From assembly GCF_003364195.1 (NCBI RefSeq), contig NZ_NXLQ01000003.1, forward strand, positions 94,275-158,274: a stretch of DNA of 64,000 nucleotides, given 5' to 3'. Each line of letters opens with the position of its first letter. Positions within the stretch are counted from its first letter, which is position 1. This stretch comes from Helicobacter didelphidarum. GTDB lineage: Bacteria > Campylobacterota > Campylobacteria > Campylobacterales > Helicobacteraceae. Made by a program: the position numbers and the translations under genes. Positions 57,173 to 64,000 of the stretch are shown in pieces. The notes beneath the pieces were generated by a model. That model was not told the DNA's origin, did no database searches, and was given only the letters and a program-made list of their open reading frames with translations.

Positions 57173-57880
57173 TTATTTCATATCCATAAGTTCTTGAGAA
57201 TCTATTTTTACAGATGGACTCATAGTCAAGGAAAGATTACTTGAGCGAATGTATTTTCCTTTCGCACTACTTGGTTTTAGCCTATTAATAGTTTTTACTA
57301 ATTCCACAAGATTATCTAAAAGCTTCGTATTCTCAAAACTTGCCTTACCAATTGGGCTATGGATATTCCCTTTTTTATCAACCCTAAAATTTACTTGTCC
57401 ACTTTTTGCATTAGTAACCGCTTTTGTAACATCTGCTGTAACTGTTCCTGTTTTTGGATTTGGCATAATCCCCTTTGGACCCAATATTCTCCCAACCTTA
57501 CCAACAAGGGGCATCATATCCGGTGTTGCAATGACCATATCAAAATCAATATTACCACCTTTAATATGATCCACCAAATCCTCATCGCCAACAATATCAG
57601 CACCTGCTTTACGTGCATCATCTGCCTTAAGATCTTTTGCGAATACAGCCACACGCACTTTTTTACCCGTTCCGTGCGGTAACACAACGGCACCACGAAT
57701 CATTTGGTCAGCATGTCTTGGATCGACTCCCAACCTAAGTGCTACTTCAACGGTTTCATCAAACTTTGCTGATGCTAGGGATTTTACGGCAGTAATAGCA
57801 GATTCTATATCGTATGTTTTCTCACAATCAATTTTCTGAGATAGAACTTGCAATCTTTTTGAAAGTTTATTTTTTTTCAT
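57173..57880 (-). CDS. rplA: 50S ribosomal protein L1
   Basis: This 235-aa protein forms the L1 stalk that helps release E-site t[23 protein letters not shown] and [15 protein letters not shown] are diagnostic. I start it at the second of two tandem ATG codons (57880), five bases after GGAGG; the first ATG at 57883 is an alternative. It follows rplK in the usual order. Confidence 0.96.
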   Translation of the reverse strand: MKKNKLSKRLQVLSQKIDCEKTYDIESAITAVKSLASAKFDETVEVALRLGVDPRHADQMIRGAVVLPHGTGKKVRVAVFAKDLKADDARKAGADIVGDEDLVDHIKGGNIDFDMVIATPDMMPLVGKVGRILGPKGIMPNPKTGTVTADVTKAVTNAKSGQVNFRVDKKGNIHSPIGKASFENTKLLDNLVELVKTINRLKPSSAKGKYIRSSNLSLTMSPSVKIDSQELMDMK

Positions 57881-57897
57881 CATATCCTCCAACTGAA

Positions 57898-58323
57898 TTA
57901 ATCTATTACTTCAACGCCCATGCTTCTAGCACTGCCTGCAACAATTCTCTTTGCTTCTTCAATGTCAGAAGTATTTAAATCTTCTAACTTCGTTTTCGCA
58001 ATTTCTTCTAATTGTGCTTGTGTGAGTTTAGCAACTTTATTCTTCAGTGGATTATCAGAACCCTTAGAAATCTTTACACTTGCTTTAATCAAATCAGTAA
58101 CAGGAGGTTTTTTTGTAATAAAAGTAAAACTTTTATCTTGATATACTGTTATTATTACTGGAATATTAAAACTTCCCATATCCTTTGTCTTTTCATTAAA
58201 AGCTTTGCAAAACTCCATAATATTTACACCTCTTTGCCCCAAAGCAGGACCTACAGGAGGAGATGGATTTGCCTTACCTGCTGGAATCTGTAATTTTAAT
58301 TCACCAACAACTTTCTTCGCCAT
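57898..58323 (-). CDS. rplK: 50S ribosomal protein L11
   Basis: This 141-aa protein carries the L11 N-terminal [20 protein letters not shown] and the C-terminal rRNA-binding domain ([13 protein letters not shown]). It lies 27 bases after nusG, in the conserved secE-nusG-rplK-rplA order. Confidence 0.98.
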   Translation of the reverse strand: MAKKVVGELKLQIPAGKANPSPPVGPALGQRGVNIMEFCKAFNEKTKDMGSFNIPVIITVYQDKSFTFITKKPPVTDLIKASVKISKGSDNPLKNKVAKLTQAQLEEIAKTKLEDLNTSDIEEAKRIVAGSARSMGVEVID

Positions 58324-58350
58324 ATTTCTATCCTTAAATCTAAAATATTT

Positions 58351-58881
58351 TTAAAGAGTTTTCTCAACTTGCACATCATTAATTTCTATAGGAGTATTAC
58401 GACCGAATATTGAAACATTTAACTTAAGCTTTTTCGAAATCATGTCATAATTTTCCACAACACCAGTGAAGTTAGCAAAAGGTCCATCTGTAATTTGCAC
58501 AATTTCTCCAACAGAAAACGAAACCTTTGGACGTGGAGCAGGCCTATTTTCAATCTTATCTAAGATTGTTTGAATATCTGCTTCACTTAAAGGTGTAGGC
58601 TTTTTGCTCTCTCCAATGAATCTACCAACTCTTGGCAAAGATTGAATTAAATGCCAAAGCTGTGTATCTAAATCTATATGGATAAATACATATCCGGGAT
58701 AAATGCTTGTCTGTATAGTTTTTTTCTTTTTATCTTTAATTTCAAAAACATCTTCAGTGGGGACAACTATAGCCTTAAGACGATCTTTTGCATTATTTTG
58801 ATCAATAATATTCTCAATGGCTTTCTTAACAGATTGCTCACTTCCAGAATAAGTTTGTATTGCATACCATTGAAAATTCAT
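58351..58881 (-). CDS. nusG: Transcription termination/antitermination factor NusG
   Basis: This 176-aa protein has the NGN domain (WYAIQTYSGSEQSVKKAI) that binds RNA polymerase and the C-terminal KOW domain (GEIVQITDGPFANFTGVVEN) that contacts Rho or S10. Normal length; 32 bases after secE. Confidence 0.97.
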   Translation of the reverse strand: MNFQWYAIQTYSGSEQSVKKAIENIIDQNNAKDRLKAIVVPTEDVFEIKDKKKKTIQTSIYPGYVFIHIDLDTQLWHLIQSLPRVGRFIGESKKPTPLSEADIQTILDKIENRPAPRPKVSFSVGEIVQITDGPFANFTGVVENYDMISKKLKLNVSIFGRNTPIEINDVQVEKTL

Positions 58882-58913
58882 AATTGTTCCCTTAGTTTTA
58901 AAATTATTTTTTA

Positions 58914-59093
58914 TTACGATACGATACTTGATAAAGTGGTATGAAAAAAGAGATCAACAAGTGCTAAAAATAATGTAACCACAGAAACTACAATAACAAC
59001 AGAAATAAAAGCAATGCGGATTTGATCCTTTGTAGGAAAAATTACTTTAGCTAATTCATCTTTTGATTCTTGATAATATTTTTTTACTTTCAC
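58914..59093 (-). CDS. secE: Protein translocase subunit SecE
   Basis: This 59-codon gene encodes a short amphipathic N-terminus (KVKKYYQESKDELAKVIFP) and one membrane helix (IAFISVVIVVSVVTLFLALV). That is the minimal SecE form. The start is GTG with an AGGAT site upstream. It pairs with SecY (28633) in the translocon. It is too short for many ORF screens but clear from the conserved order before nusG. Confidence 0.95.
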   Translation of the reverse strand: MKVKKYYQESKDELAKVIFPTKDQIRIAFISVVIVVSVVTLFLALVDLFFHTTLSSIVS

Positions 59094-59135
59094 TTAATAT
59101 ATCCTCGTAAAAATATTAAAAGTCTAAAATTAAAA

Positions 59136-59212
59136 TGGCAGGCCAGGAAGGACTCGAACCCTCAACACTCGGTTTTGGAGACCGATGCTCTAACCATTGG
59201 AGCTACTGACCT
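59136..59212 (-). tRNA. trnW: tRNA-Trp (CCA)
   Basis: The minus strand folds as a full cloverleaf with acceptor AGGTCAG pairing CTGGCCT, anticodon loop CTCCAAA (anticodon CCA), T-arm GGTTCGAGTCC and an encoded 3' CCA. It lies between rpmG and secE. Confidence 0.97.
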
Positions 59213-59238
59213 CCGAACAATACCTAAATATAACCCAA

Positions 59239-59276
59239 AATCTTAACTATAAAAGTTTTTCTTTATAGTTAAGATT
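59239..59276. repeat. Perfect 15-bp hairpin between rpmG and tRNA-Trp
   Basis: Arms 59239-59253 and 59262-59276 are exact reverse complements (AATCTTAACTATAAA and TTTATAGTTAAGATT) with an 8-base loop. It lies 27 bases before the 5' end of tRNA-Trp in the transcript. It may be a processing site that frees the tRNA from the rpmG mRNA, or a partial terminator. Confidence 0.75.
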
Positions 59277-59297
59277 CACACAATCCTTATTTTTATA

Positions 59298-59471
59298 TCA
59301 GCTTGTCTTTAGCTTGACTTCCTTATGAATTGTATGTTTATTTAATCTCGGACAGAACTTCTTGAGCTCCAGTTTTTCTGTGTTTGTTTTTGCATTCTTT
59401 GTGGTGCTATAATTAATATCACCACATTCGGAACATTTTAACCCAATTTTAATTAAATTACCTTTTGCCAT
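59298..59471 (-). CDS. rpmG: 50S ribosomal protein L33
   Basis: This 57-codon gene encodes [18 protein letters not shown], then [20 protein letters not shown], a normal L33. One CxxC knuckle is present; the second pair has a single Cys (FCPRLNKHT), as I believe is usual in this group. It lies 8 bases after tuf and ahead of tRNA-Trp. Confidence 0.95.
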   Translation of the reverse strand: MAKGNLIKIGLKCSECGDINYSTTKNAKTNTEKLELKKFCPRLNKHTIHKEVKLKTS

Positions 59472-59479
59472 AACCTACC

Positions 59480-60679
59480 CTACTCAATGATATTGGTTAC
59501 TGCACCCGCACCAACTGTTCTACCACCTTCGCGAATAGCAAAACGAGTTCCGACCTCAAGTGCAACGGGATTAATCAACTCCACTGTAATCTTAACATTA
59601 TCGCCAGGCATTACAAGTTCAGTTCCCGCAGGTAGCTGGATTGCACCTGTAACATCTGTTGTTCGAACATAAAACTGTGGGCGATAATTATTATGGAATG
59701 GGGTATGACGACCACCTTCATCTTTTGTAAGAACATAAATTTCAGCTTCAAACTTCTTATGAGGAGTAATCGAACCTGGTTTACAAAGAACCATACCTCT
59801 TTCAACATCTTCTTTCTTAGTTCCGCGCAAGAGAACTCCGACATTGTCTCCTGCTTCACCCCGATCCATTTCCTTACGGAACATTTCTACACCCGTTACA
59901 GTTGTTTTTTGAGTATCGCGAATACCTACGATTTCAACCTCATCACCAACTTTAACAATACCTCTTTCAATTCTACCTGTTACAACAGTTCCCCTTCCTG
60001 CAATAGAAAATACGTCTTCAACTGGCATTAAGAAAGTTTTGTCAATATCTCTTTGTGGAGTAGGGATATATTCATCTACTGCTTTCATTAGATCAAGAAT
60101 TTTCTCACCCCATTCTCCAACACTTCCTGCTTTTGCTTCTTCTAAAGCTTTCAATGCCGAACCACCAACAATAGGGGTATCATCACCTGGGAACTCATAT
60201 TGATTTAAGAGATCGCGAACTTCCATCTCAACCAACTCAAGCAACTCGGGATCATCAAGCATATCTTGTTTATTTAGAAATACAACGATGTAAGGAACAC
60301 CAACTTGTCTTGACAACAAAATGTGTTCTCTTGTTTGTGGCATAGGACCATCTGAAGCAGACACAACCAAAATAGCTCCATCCATTTGTGCTGCACCTGT
60401 AATCATATTTTTTACATAGTCAGCATGTCCAGGACAATCAACATGAGCATAATGTCTATTTTCAGTTTCATATTCAATATGTGAAGTCGCAATTGTAATA
60501 CCCCTTTCTTTTTCTTCTGGAGCATTATCAATATTATCATAATCTCTTAATTCTGCAAGACCTTTAGTTGCTAACACAGCAGAAATTGCAGCACTTAAAG
60601 TTGTTTTACCATGATCAACATGCCCGATAGTTCCAACATTAACATGGGGCTTATTTCTATTAAATTTCTCTTTAGCCAT
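59480..60679 (-). CDS. tuf: Elongation factor Tu
   Basis: This 399-aa GTPase delivers aminoacyl-tRNA to the ribosome. [10 protein letters not shown] (18-27), DCPGHADY and NKQDM are the GTP motifs, and [20 protein letters not shown] is typical of domain III. It is the only tuf in the window and is preceded by four tRNA genes with one strong promoter. GGAGATAGCT precedes the ATG. Confidence 0.98.
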   Translation of the reverse strand: MAKEKFNRNKPHVNVGTIGHVDHGKTTLSAAISAVLATKGLAELRDYDNIDNAPEEKERGITIATSHIEYETENRHYAHVDCPGHADYVKNMITGAAQMDGAILVVSASDGPMPQTREHILLSRQVGVPYIVVFLNKQDMLDDPELLELVEMEVRDLLNQYEFPGDDTPIVGGSALKALEEAKAGSVGEWGEKILDLMKAVDEYIPTPQRDIDKTFLMPVEDVFSIAGRGTVVTGRIERGIVKVGDEVEIVGIRDTQKTTVTGVEMFRKEMDRGEAGDNVGVLLRGTKKEDVERGMVLCKPGSITPHKKFEAEIYVLTKDEGGRHTPFHNNYRPQFYVRTTDVTGAIQLPAGTELVMPGDNVKITVELINPVALEVGTRFAIREGGRTVGAGAVTNIIE

Positions 60680-60750
60680 AGCTATCTCCTCAATATAAAA
60701 TTAACACAAACAAAAATTGAATAAAAATTCAAAAAAACAACAAAATAAAC

Positions 60751-60825
<75 letters not shown>

Positions 60826-60975
60826 AATCACACAACTATAATATATTTTATTTCTTGTTGAATAATTTACAAAAAAAGATGATAAAACGAAGAAGTTATT
60901 CCAAGTTCTAATCAGCTCCCAGTCGCTTATACTACACATCATCATTTAATGATACACCAAAAAGCATAGTTTCAA

Positions 60976-61052
60976 TGGAGCGGGAAACGGGGCTCGAACC
61001 CGCGACCCTCAGCTTGGAAGGCTGATGCTCTAGCCAACTGAGCTATTCCCGC
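60976..61052 (-). tRNA. trnG: tRNA-Gly (UCC)
   Basis: The minus strand folds with acceptor GCGGGAA pairing TTCCCGC, anticodon loop CTTCCAA (anticodon UCC) and encoded CCA. It lies in the Thr-Tyr-Gly-Thr cluster ahead of tuf. Confidence 0.97.
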
Positions 61053-61069
61053 ATCACTCATTGTAACAA

Positions 61070-61154
<85 letters not shown>

Positions 61155-61232
61155 ACAATATAAAACCGGTCAAACACTGATATTTATTTCATTCTATGAT
61201 AAAAATAAAGAGTTTGATTCTATAAATTAATA

Positions 61233-61308
61233 TGGAGCTGGTTAAGGGACTTGAACCCCCGGCCTGCTGCTTACAAGGCAGCTGCTCTACCAACTGAGCT
61301 AAACCAGC
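61233..61308 (-). tRNA. trnT: tRNA-Thr (UGU)
   Basis: The minus strand folds with acceptor GCTGGTT pairing AACCAGC, anticodon loop CTTGTAA (anticodon UGU), T-arm GGTTCAAGTCC and encoded CCA. It is the first tRNA after the promoter at 61335-61363. Confidence 0.97.
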
Positions 61309-61334
61309 AAAATATAAAAAGAATAAAAGAAAGA

Positions 61335-61363
61335 ATGATACACAAAAAAAGTAAGAATGTCAA
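61335..61363 (-). promoter_or_regulatory. Strong sigma-70 promoter of the tRNA-tuf cluster
   Basis: On the minus strand TTGACA (61358-61363) is followed by exactly 17 bases and TATCAT (61335-61340). This is close to consensus and stands 27 bases before tRNA-Thr(UGU). It is the strongest promoter seen in the window and fits the high demand for tuf and tRNAs. Confidence 0.75.
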
Positions 61364-61453
61364 GAATAAACAATAAACTAGAATATATTTTATAAAAAAT
61401 TTGTTTTACATGATTTTGAATAAATTAAAGACAAATCAATAGTATTTAAAAAC

Positions 61454-62071
61454 TTATAGCGAAATATCCAAACAACACGCTTCATATTTAAGATTCTCTA
61501 CTTGCAAAGAAAAATTTTCATGAGTAAAAAATCCTAAATGAATAATTTTGATTCCACAATATTGGATAATAAAATTATCAATATCTCTACTTTCTTTATT
61601 ATAATCCGCAGAATTCATAAGAAGACAAACAATCTCAATCCCTCTTTTACGCAGAGATTCTATACTCAATAGAATATGATTAATACAACCAAGATAATAT
61701 TTTCCGACCAAAATTGTAGGCGACTTGAATTGTTGCACAAAATCAATCATACAAAAATGCTCATCAATAGGGGAAAATAATCCACCAGCAAGCTCAATAA
61801 TGAGATTTTCGCTCTTAGGAATATGTAGCTCCAAACCTTGATATTTTGCATTTTCAAGTCCCTTAGCAATATGTGGGCTAGTTGGGGTATTCAAAACAAA
61901 ACCTTCAGAAAAAATACGTGTATTTGGACTAAACTGCTTCACTATATCAGAATCTTTTGGAATCCCCGCTTGTATCAACTTAAAATAATCATAACTAAAT
62001 CCTGCACAAAGTGCAACGCTCGCGTGTGTTTTACCTACATCTGTATGGATACCTGATATATATATCTGCAT
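61454..62071 (-). CDS. bioD: Dethiobiotin synthetase
   Basis: This 205-aa ATP-dependent enzyme closes the ureido ring in biotin synthesis. [18 protein letters not shown] (7-24) is its P-loop signature, and [17 protein letters not shown] is the family's acidic/Gly motif. The usual GAGG is AGG, still compatible. It stands alone in the window; the other bio genes are absent. The ATG at 62071 has only a weak ribosome-binding site. Confidence 0.88.
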   Translation of the reverse strand: MQIYISGIHTDVGKTHASVALCAGFSYDYFKLIQAGIPKDSDIVKQFSPNTRIFSEGFVLNTPTSPHIAKGLENAKYQGLELHIPKSENLIIELAGGLFSPIDEHFCMIDFVQQFKSPTILVGKYYLGCINHILLSIESLRKRGIEIVCLLMNSADYNKESRDIDNFIIQYCGIKIIHLGFFTHENFSLQVENLKYEACCLDISL

Positions 62072-62434
62072 GTTCTTAATCTTTTTTAATAATTATGGAA
62101 TATGGATTTGCTAAAAATATAAAAATTCTCTTTTATTCAATTTATAAAATTTGTAGGCACTTCACTATACTCAACCTCTATTTATTAAATCTAAAATATA
62201 TATTCATGTAAAACTGCTATATGTTGCGTGGCTCTCCAATTTAATTGTAGGCTTCTTTATGAATATAAAAAACTTACTATGAATATTCTAATACACTAAT
62301 GAGTCTTTATAAATAAACACAATTTAAGGTTTTTCAGAATCTTAGATTCTGAATATAATAAAAAATAACTTTAGAATCTCTTAAAAACCAAAAGTTATTT
62401 GACAATCGAAGTGAAAATGAATTTGGCTAGATAA
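62072..62434. other. Intergenic region between bioD and fumC
   Basis: These 363 bases contain an inverted pair of AGAATCT at 62333-62353 (listed), about 80 bases after the fumC stop, and no ORF or RNA gene that I can recognise. Confidence 0.55.
62333..62353. repeat. Inverted AGAATCT pair downstream of fumC
   Basis: TTCAGAATC (62333-62341) and GATTCTGAA (62345-62353) flank a 3-base centre, forming a 9-bp hairpin made of head-to-head copies of the window's over-frequent heptamer (62336-62342 and 62344-62350). It may act as a weak terminator. In Haemophilus, paired uptake sequences form terminators in this way. Confidence 0.65.
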
Positions 62435-63826
62435 TTACGCTTTTGGTGCAATCATATTTGCAGGAACAACAAATTTATCGAAATCTGCTTCACTTAAAAA
62501 TCCTAATTCAAGACAAGATTCTTTGAGTGAGATGCCTTTTTTATGTGCATTTTTAGCAACTTTAGCAGCCTTTTCATAACCAATATGTGGATTGAGGGCT
62601 GTAACAAGCATAAGTGAATTATGAAGGTTGTAATCGATTTTCTCTTCATTGGCTTCAATGCCCTCTGCACAATGAATATTAAATGAATGCATACCATCAG
62701 CAAGTAAATCGAGACTTTGTAAAAAATTATAAATAATTACAGGTTTAAAGACATTGAGCTCAAAGTTTCCTTGACTTGCTGCAAAACCAATTGTTGCATC
62801 ATTTCCCATTACTTGGACAGCAACCATTGTAAGAGATTCACATTGTGTAGGATTTACTTTACCTGGCATAATAGAACTTCCAGGCTCATTTTCTGGAATC
62901 AAAATCTCACCTAAACCACAACGAGGACCACTTGAAAGCCATCGGACATCATTAGCAATTTTCATTAAATTTGCTGCTAAACCTTTCATTGCACCATGTG
63001 TAAAATTAATTGCATCATGGCTTGTAAGTGCATGGAATTTATTTGGACTTGAAACAAATTTTGTTTTAGTAAGCTTGGTAAGTTCCTCGCTGACTTTTTC
63101 ACTTAATTGTGGATGTGCATTTAGCCCTGTCCCTACTGCCGTTCCACCTATTGCCAATTCACGCAACATTGGGAGTGTTGCTTCAATTTGCTCTTTTGAA
63201 TGCTGCAACATTGAGAGATACCCACTAAATTCCTGCCCTAAAGTAAGGGGCGTAGCATCTTGTAAATGGGTGCGTCCAATTTTAATAATACTTTCAAACT
63301 TCTTCACTTTTTCCCCAAAAGTTTTAATAAGCTCATTAAGTGCTGGAATTAGTTTATTCTCAACTTCAAGCACAGATACAATGCTCATTGCTGTGGGGAA
63401 TGTATCGTTTGAACTTTGGCTCATATTCACATGATCATTTGGATGCACAAGCTTTTCTTTTCTAAAATTACCTCCCATAATCTCTGTTGCACGATTTGCA
63501 ATCACTTCGTTCATGTTCATATTACTTTGTGTGCCAGATCCCGTCTGCCAAACTGCAAGGGGGAAGTTATCATCAAATTTACCAGCAATAATTTCATCAC
63601 ACGCTTGTGTTATCGCTCCCATCTTCTCATCATCAAGTTTCCCTAACTTATTATTGGTAATGGCAAGAGCTTTTTTGAGATTTGCAAATGCATAAACAAG
63701 CGTTTTTGGCATTTTTTCAATACCTATTTTAAAATTCTCAAAACTCCGCTGTGTTTGTGCTCCCCAATATTTATCATTTGGAACTTTTACCTCACCCATT
63801 GTATCGTGTTCAACTCTGTAGTCCAT
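62435..63826 (-). CDS. fumC: Fumarate hydratase class II
   Basis: This 463-aa iron-independent fumarase interconverts fumarate and malate in the TCA cycle. [15 protein letters not shown] is the superfamily signature with the catalytic Ser loop. [25 protein letters not shown] and [10 protein letters not shown] are the other conserved regions. Normal length. AAAGGATAAC precedes the ATG. A TGGTAAAAT extended -10 candidate lies upstream (63855-63863). Confidence 0.97.
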   Translation of the reverse strand: MDYRVEHDTMGEVKVPNDKYWGAQTQRSFENFKIGIEKMPKTLVYAFANLKKALAITNNKLGKLDDEKMGAITQACDEIIAGKFDDNFPLAVWQTGSGTQSNMNMNEVIANRATEIMGGNFRKEKLVHPNDHVNMSQSSNDTFPTAMSIVSVLEVENKLIPALNELIKTFGEKVKKFESIIKIGRTHLQDATPLTLGQEFSGYLSMLQHSKEQIEATLPMLRELAIGGTAVGTGLNAHPQLSEKVSEELTKLTKTKFVSSPNKFHALTSHDAINFTHGAMKGLAANLMKIANDVRWLSSGPRCGLGEILIPENEPGSSIMPGKVNPTQCESLTMVAVQVMGNDATIGFAASQGNFELNVFKPVIIYNFLQSLDLLADGMHSFNIHCAEGIEANEEKIDYNLHNSLMLVTALNPHIGYEKAAKVAKNAHKKGISLKESCLELGFLSEADFDKFVVPANMIAPKA

Positions 63827-63854
63827 AGTTATCCTTTATGTTGAAATATGTCTT

Positions 63855-63863
63855 ATTTTACCA
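63855..63863 (-). promoter_or_regulatory. Candidate extended -10 box for fumC
   Basis: On the minus strand TGGTAAAAT lies 29 bases before the fumC ATG. The last 130 bases of the window contain no other feature that I can support. Confidence 0.45.
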
Positions 63864-64000
63864 TAAAAAAGGAGGGAAATATTGCGAATAATCCAACAAA
63901 TCATTATTTTTTCATAAATTTATAGTGAAAAATTGTAATTTTTATCAGAGAATCTTTTTAATCAAAAATAATAAATTTAATATAAATAAAAATTTTTATT

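Noticed and set aside
59298..59471. Loss of the second zinc knuckle in L33
   Set aside because: From memory, close relatives also show FCPR without a second Cys, so this is likely normal for the group.

Overview
The window is a low-GC (about one third G+C), gene-dense chromosome segment from an epsilonproteobacterium, most likely an enterohepatic-type Helicobacter. The strongest marker is the single reading frame of about 2,880 codons that joins the beta and beta-prime subunits of RNA polymerase, a fusion known from Helicobacter and Wolinella. The zinc-type S14, the tRNA-tuf-secE-nusG-rplK cluster and the bc1 genes fit the same group. No rRNA genes, CRISPR arrays or intact insertion sequences were seen.

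Layout. Positions 1-3.4 kb carry petABC (cytochrome bc1). From 3.6 to 7.7 kb on the minus strand lie ribF, tlyA, an EI24/CysZ-like membrane protein and an AI-2E-family permease. From 8 to 14.5 kb on the plus strand are a degenerate Mur-ligase-like protein and yidD-yidC-jag-mnmE, without the usual rpmH-rnpA in front. From 14.8 to 19 kb (minus) are a lipoprotein, the lipid/ribosome cluster yceD-rpmF-plsX-fabH, and ndk. At 19.05-19.9 kb there is a decayed autotransporter with a 12-G tract. From 20.3 to 27.5 kb are an unknown gene, ispA, rlmN, an unknown conserved-looking gene, an FtsH-like ATPase whose protease motif is destroyed, and ttcA. From 27.6 to 38.4 kb is the S10-spc superoperon from rpsJ to secY-map-infA. 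From 39 to 43.6 kb are an Eis-like acetyltransferase, a CheX-like protein, a degenerate HisZ and purA. From 44.2 to 61.3 kb is the second translation/transcription block, read on the minus strand: four tRNAs, tuf, rpmG, tRNA-Trp, secE, nusG, rplK, rplA, rplJ, rplL, rpoBC, rpsL, rpsG, fusA. The window ends with bioD and fumC.

How the genes work together. Most of the window is core machinery: ribosome, elongation factors, RNA polymerase and Sec translocon (secY, secE, yidC), with rRNA/tRNA modification (rlmN, tlyA, mnmE, ttcA), phospholipid/fatty-acid entry steps (plsX, fabH), isoprenoids (ispA) and respiration (petABC, fumC). The accessory interest lies in enzyme-like proteins that have lost catalytic motifs (FtsH-like, Mur-like, HisZ-like), long homopolymers at unusual places (C14 in the rplJ leader, A13 at the start of rplJ, G12 in the autotransporter remnant), long perfect hairpins inside or next to genes (ribF end, jag middle, upstream of tRNA-Trp), and a heptamer, AGAATCT/AGATTCT, that is strikingly over-frequent across the window.
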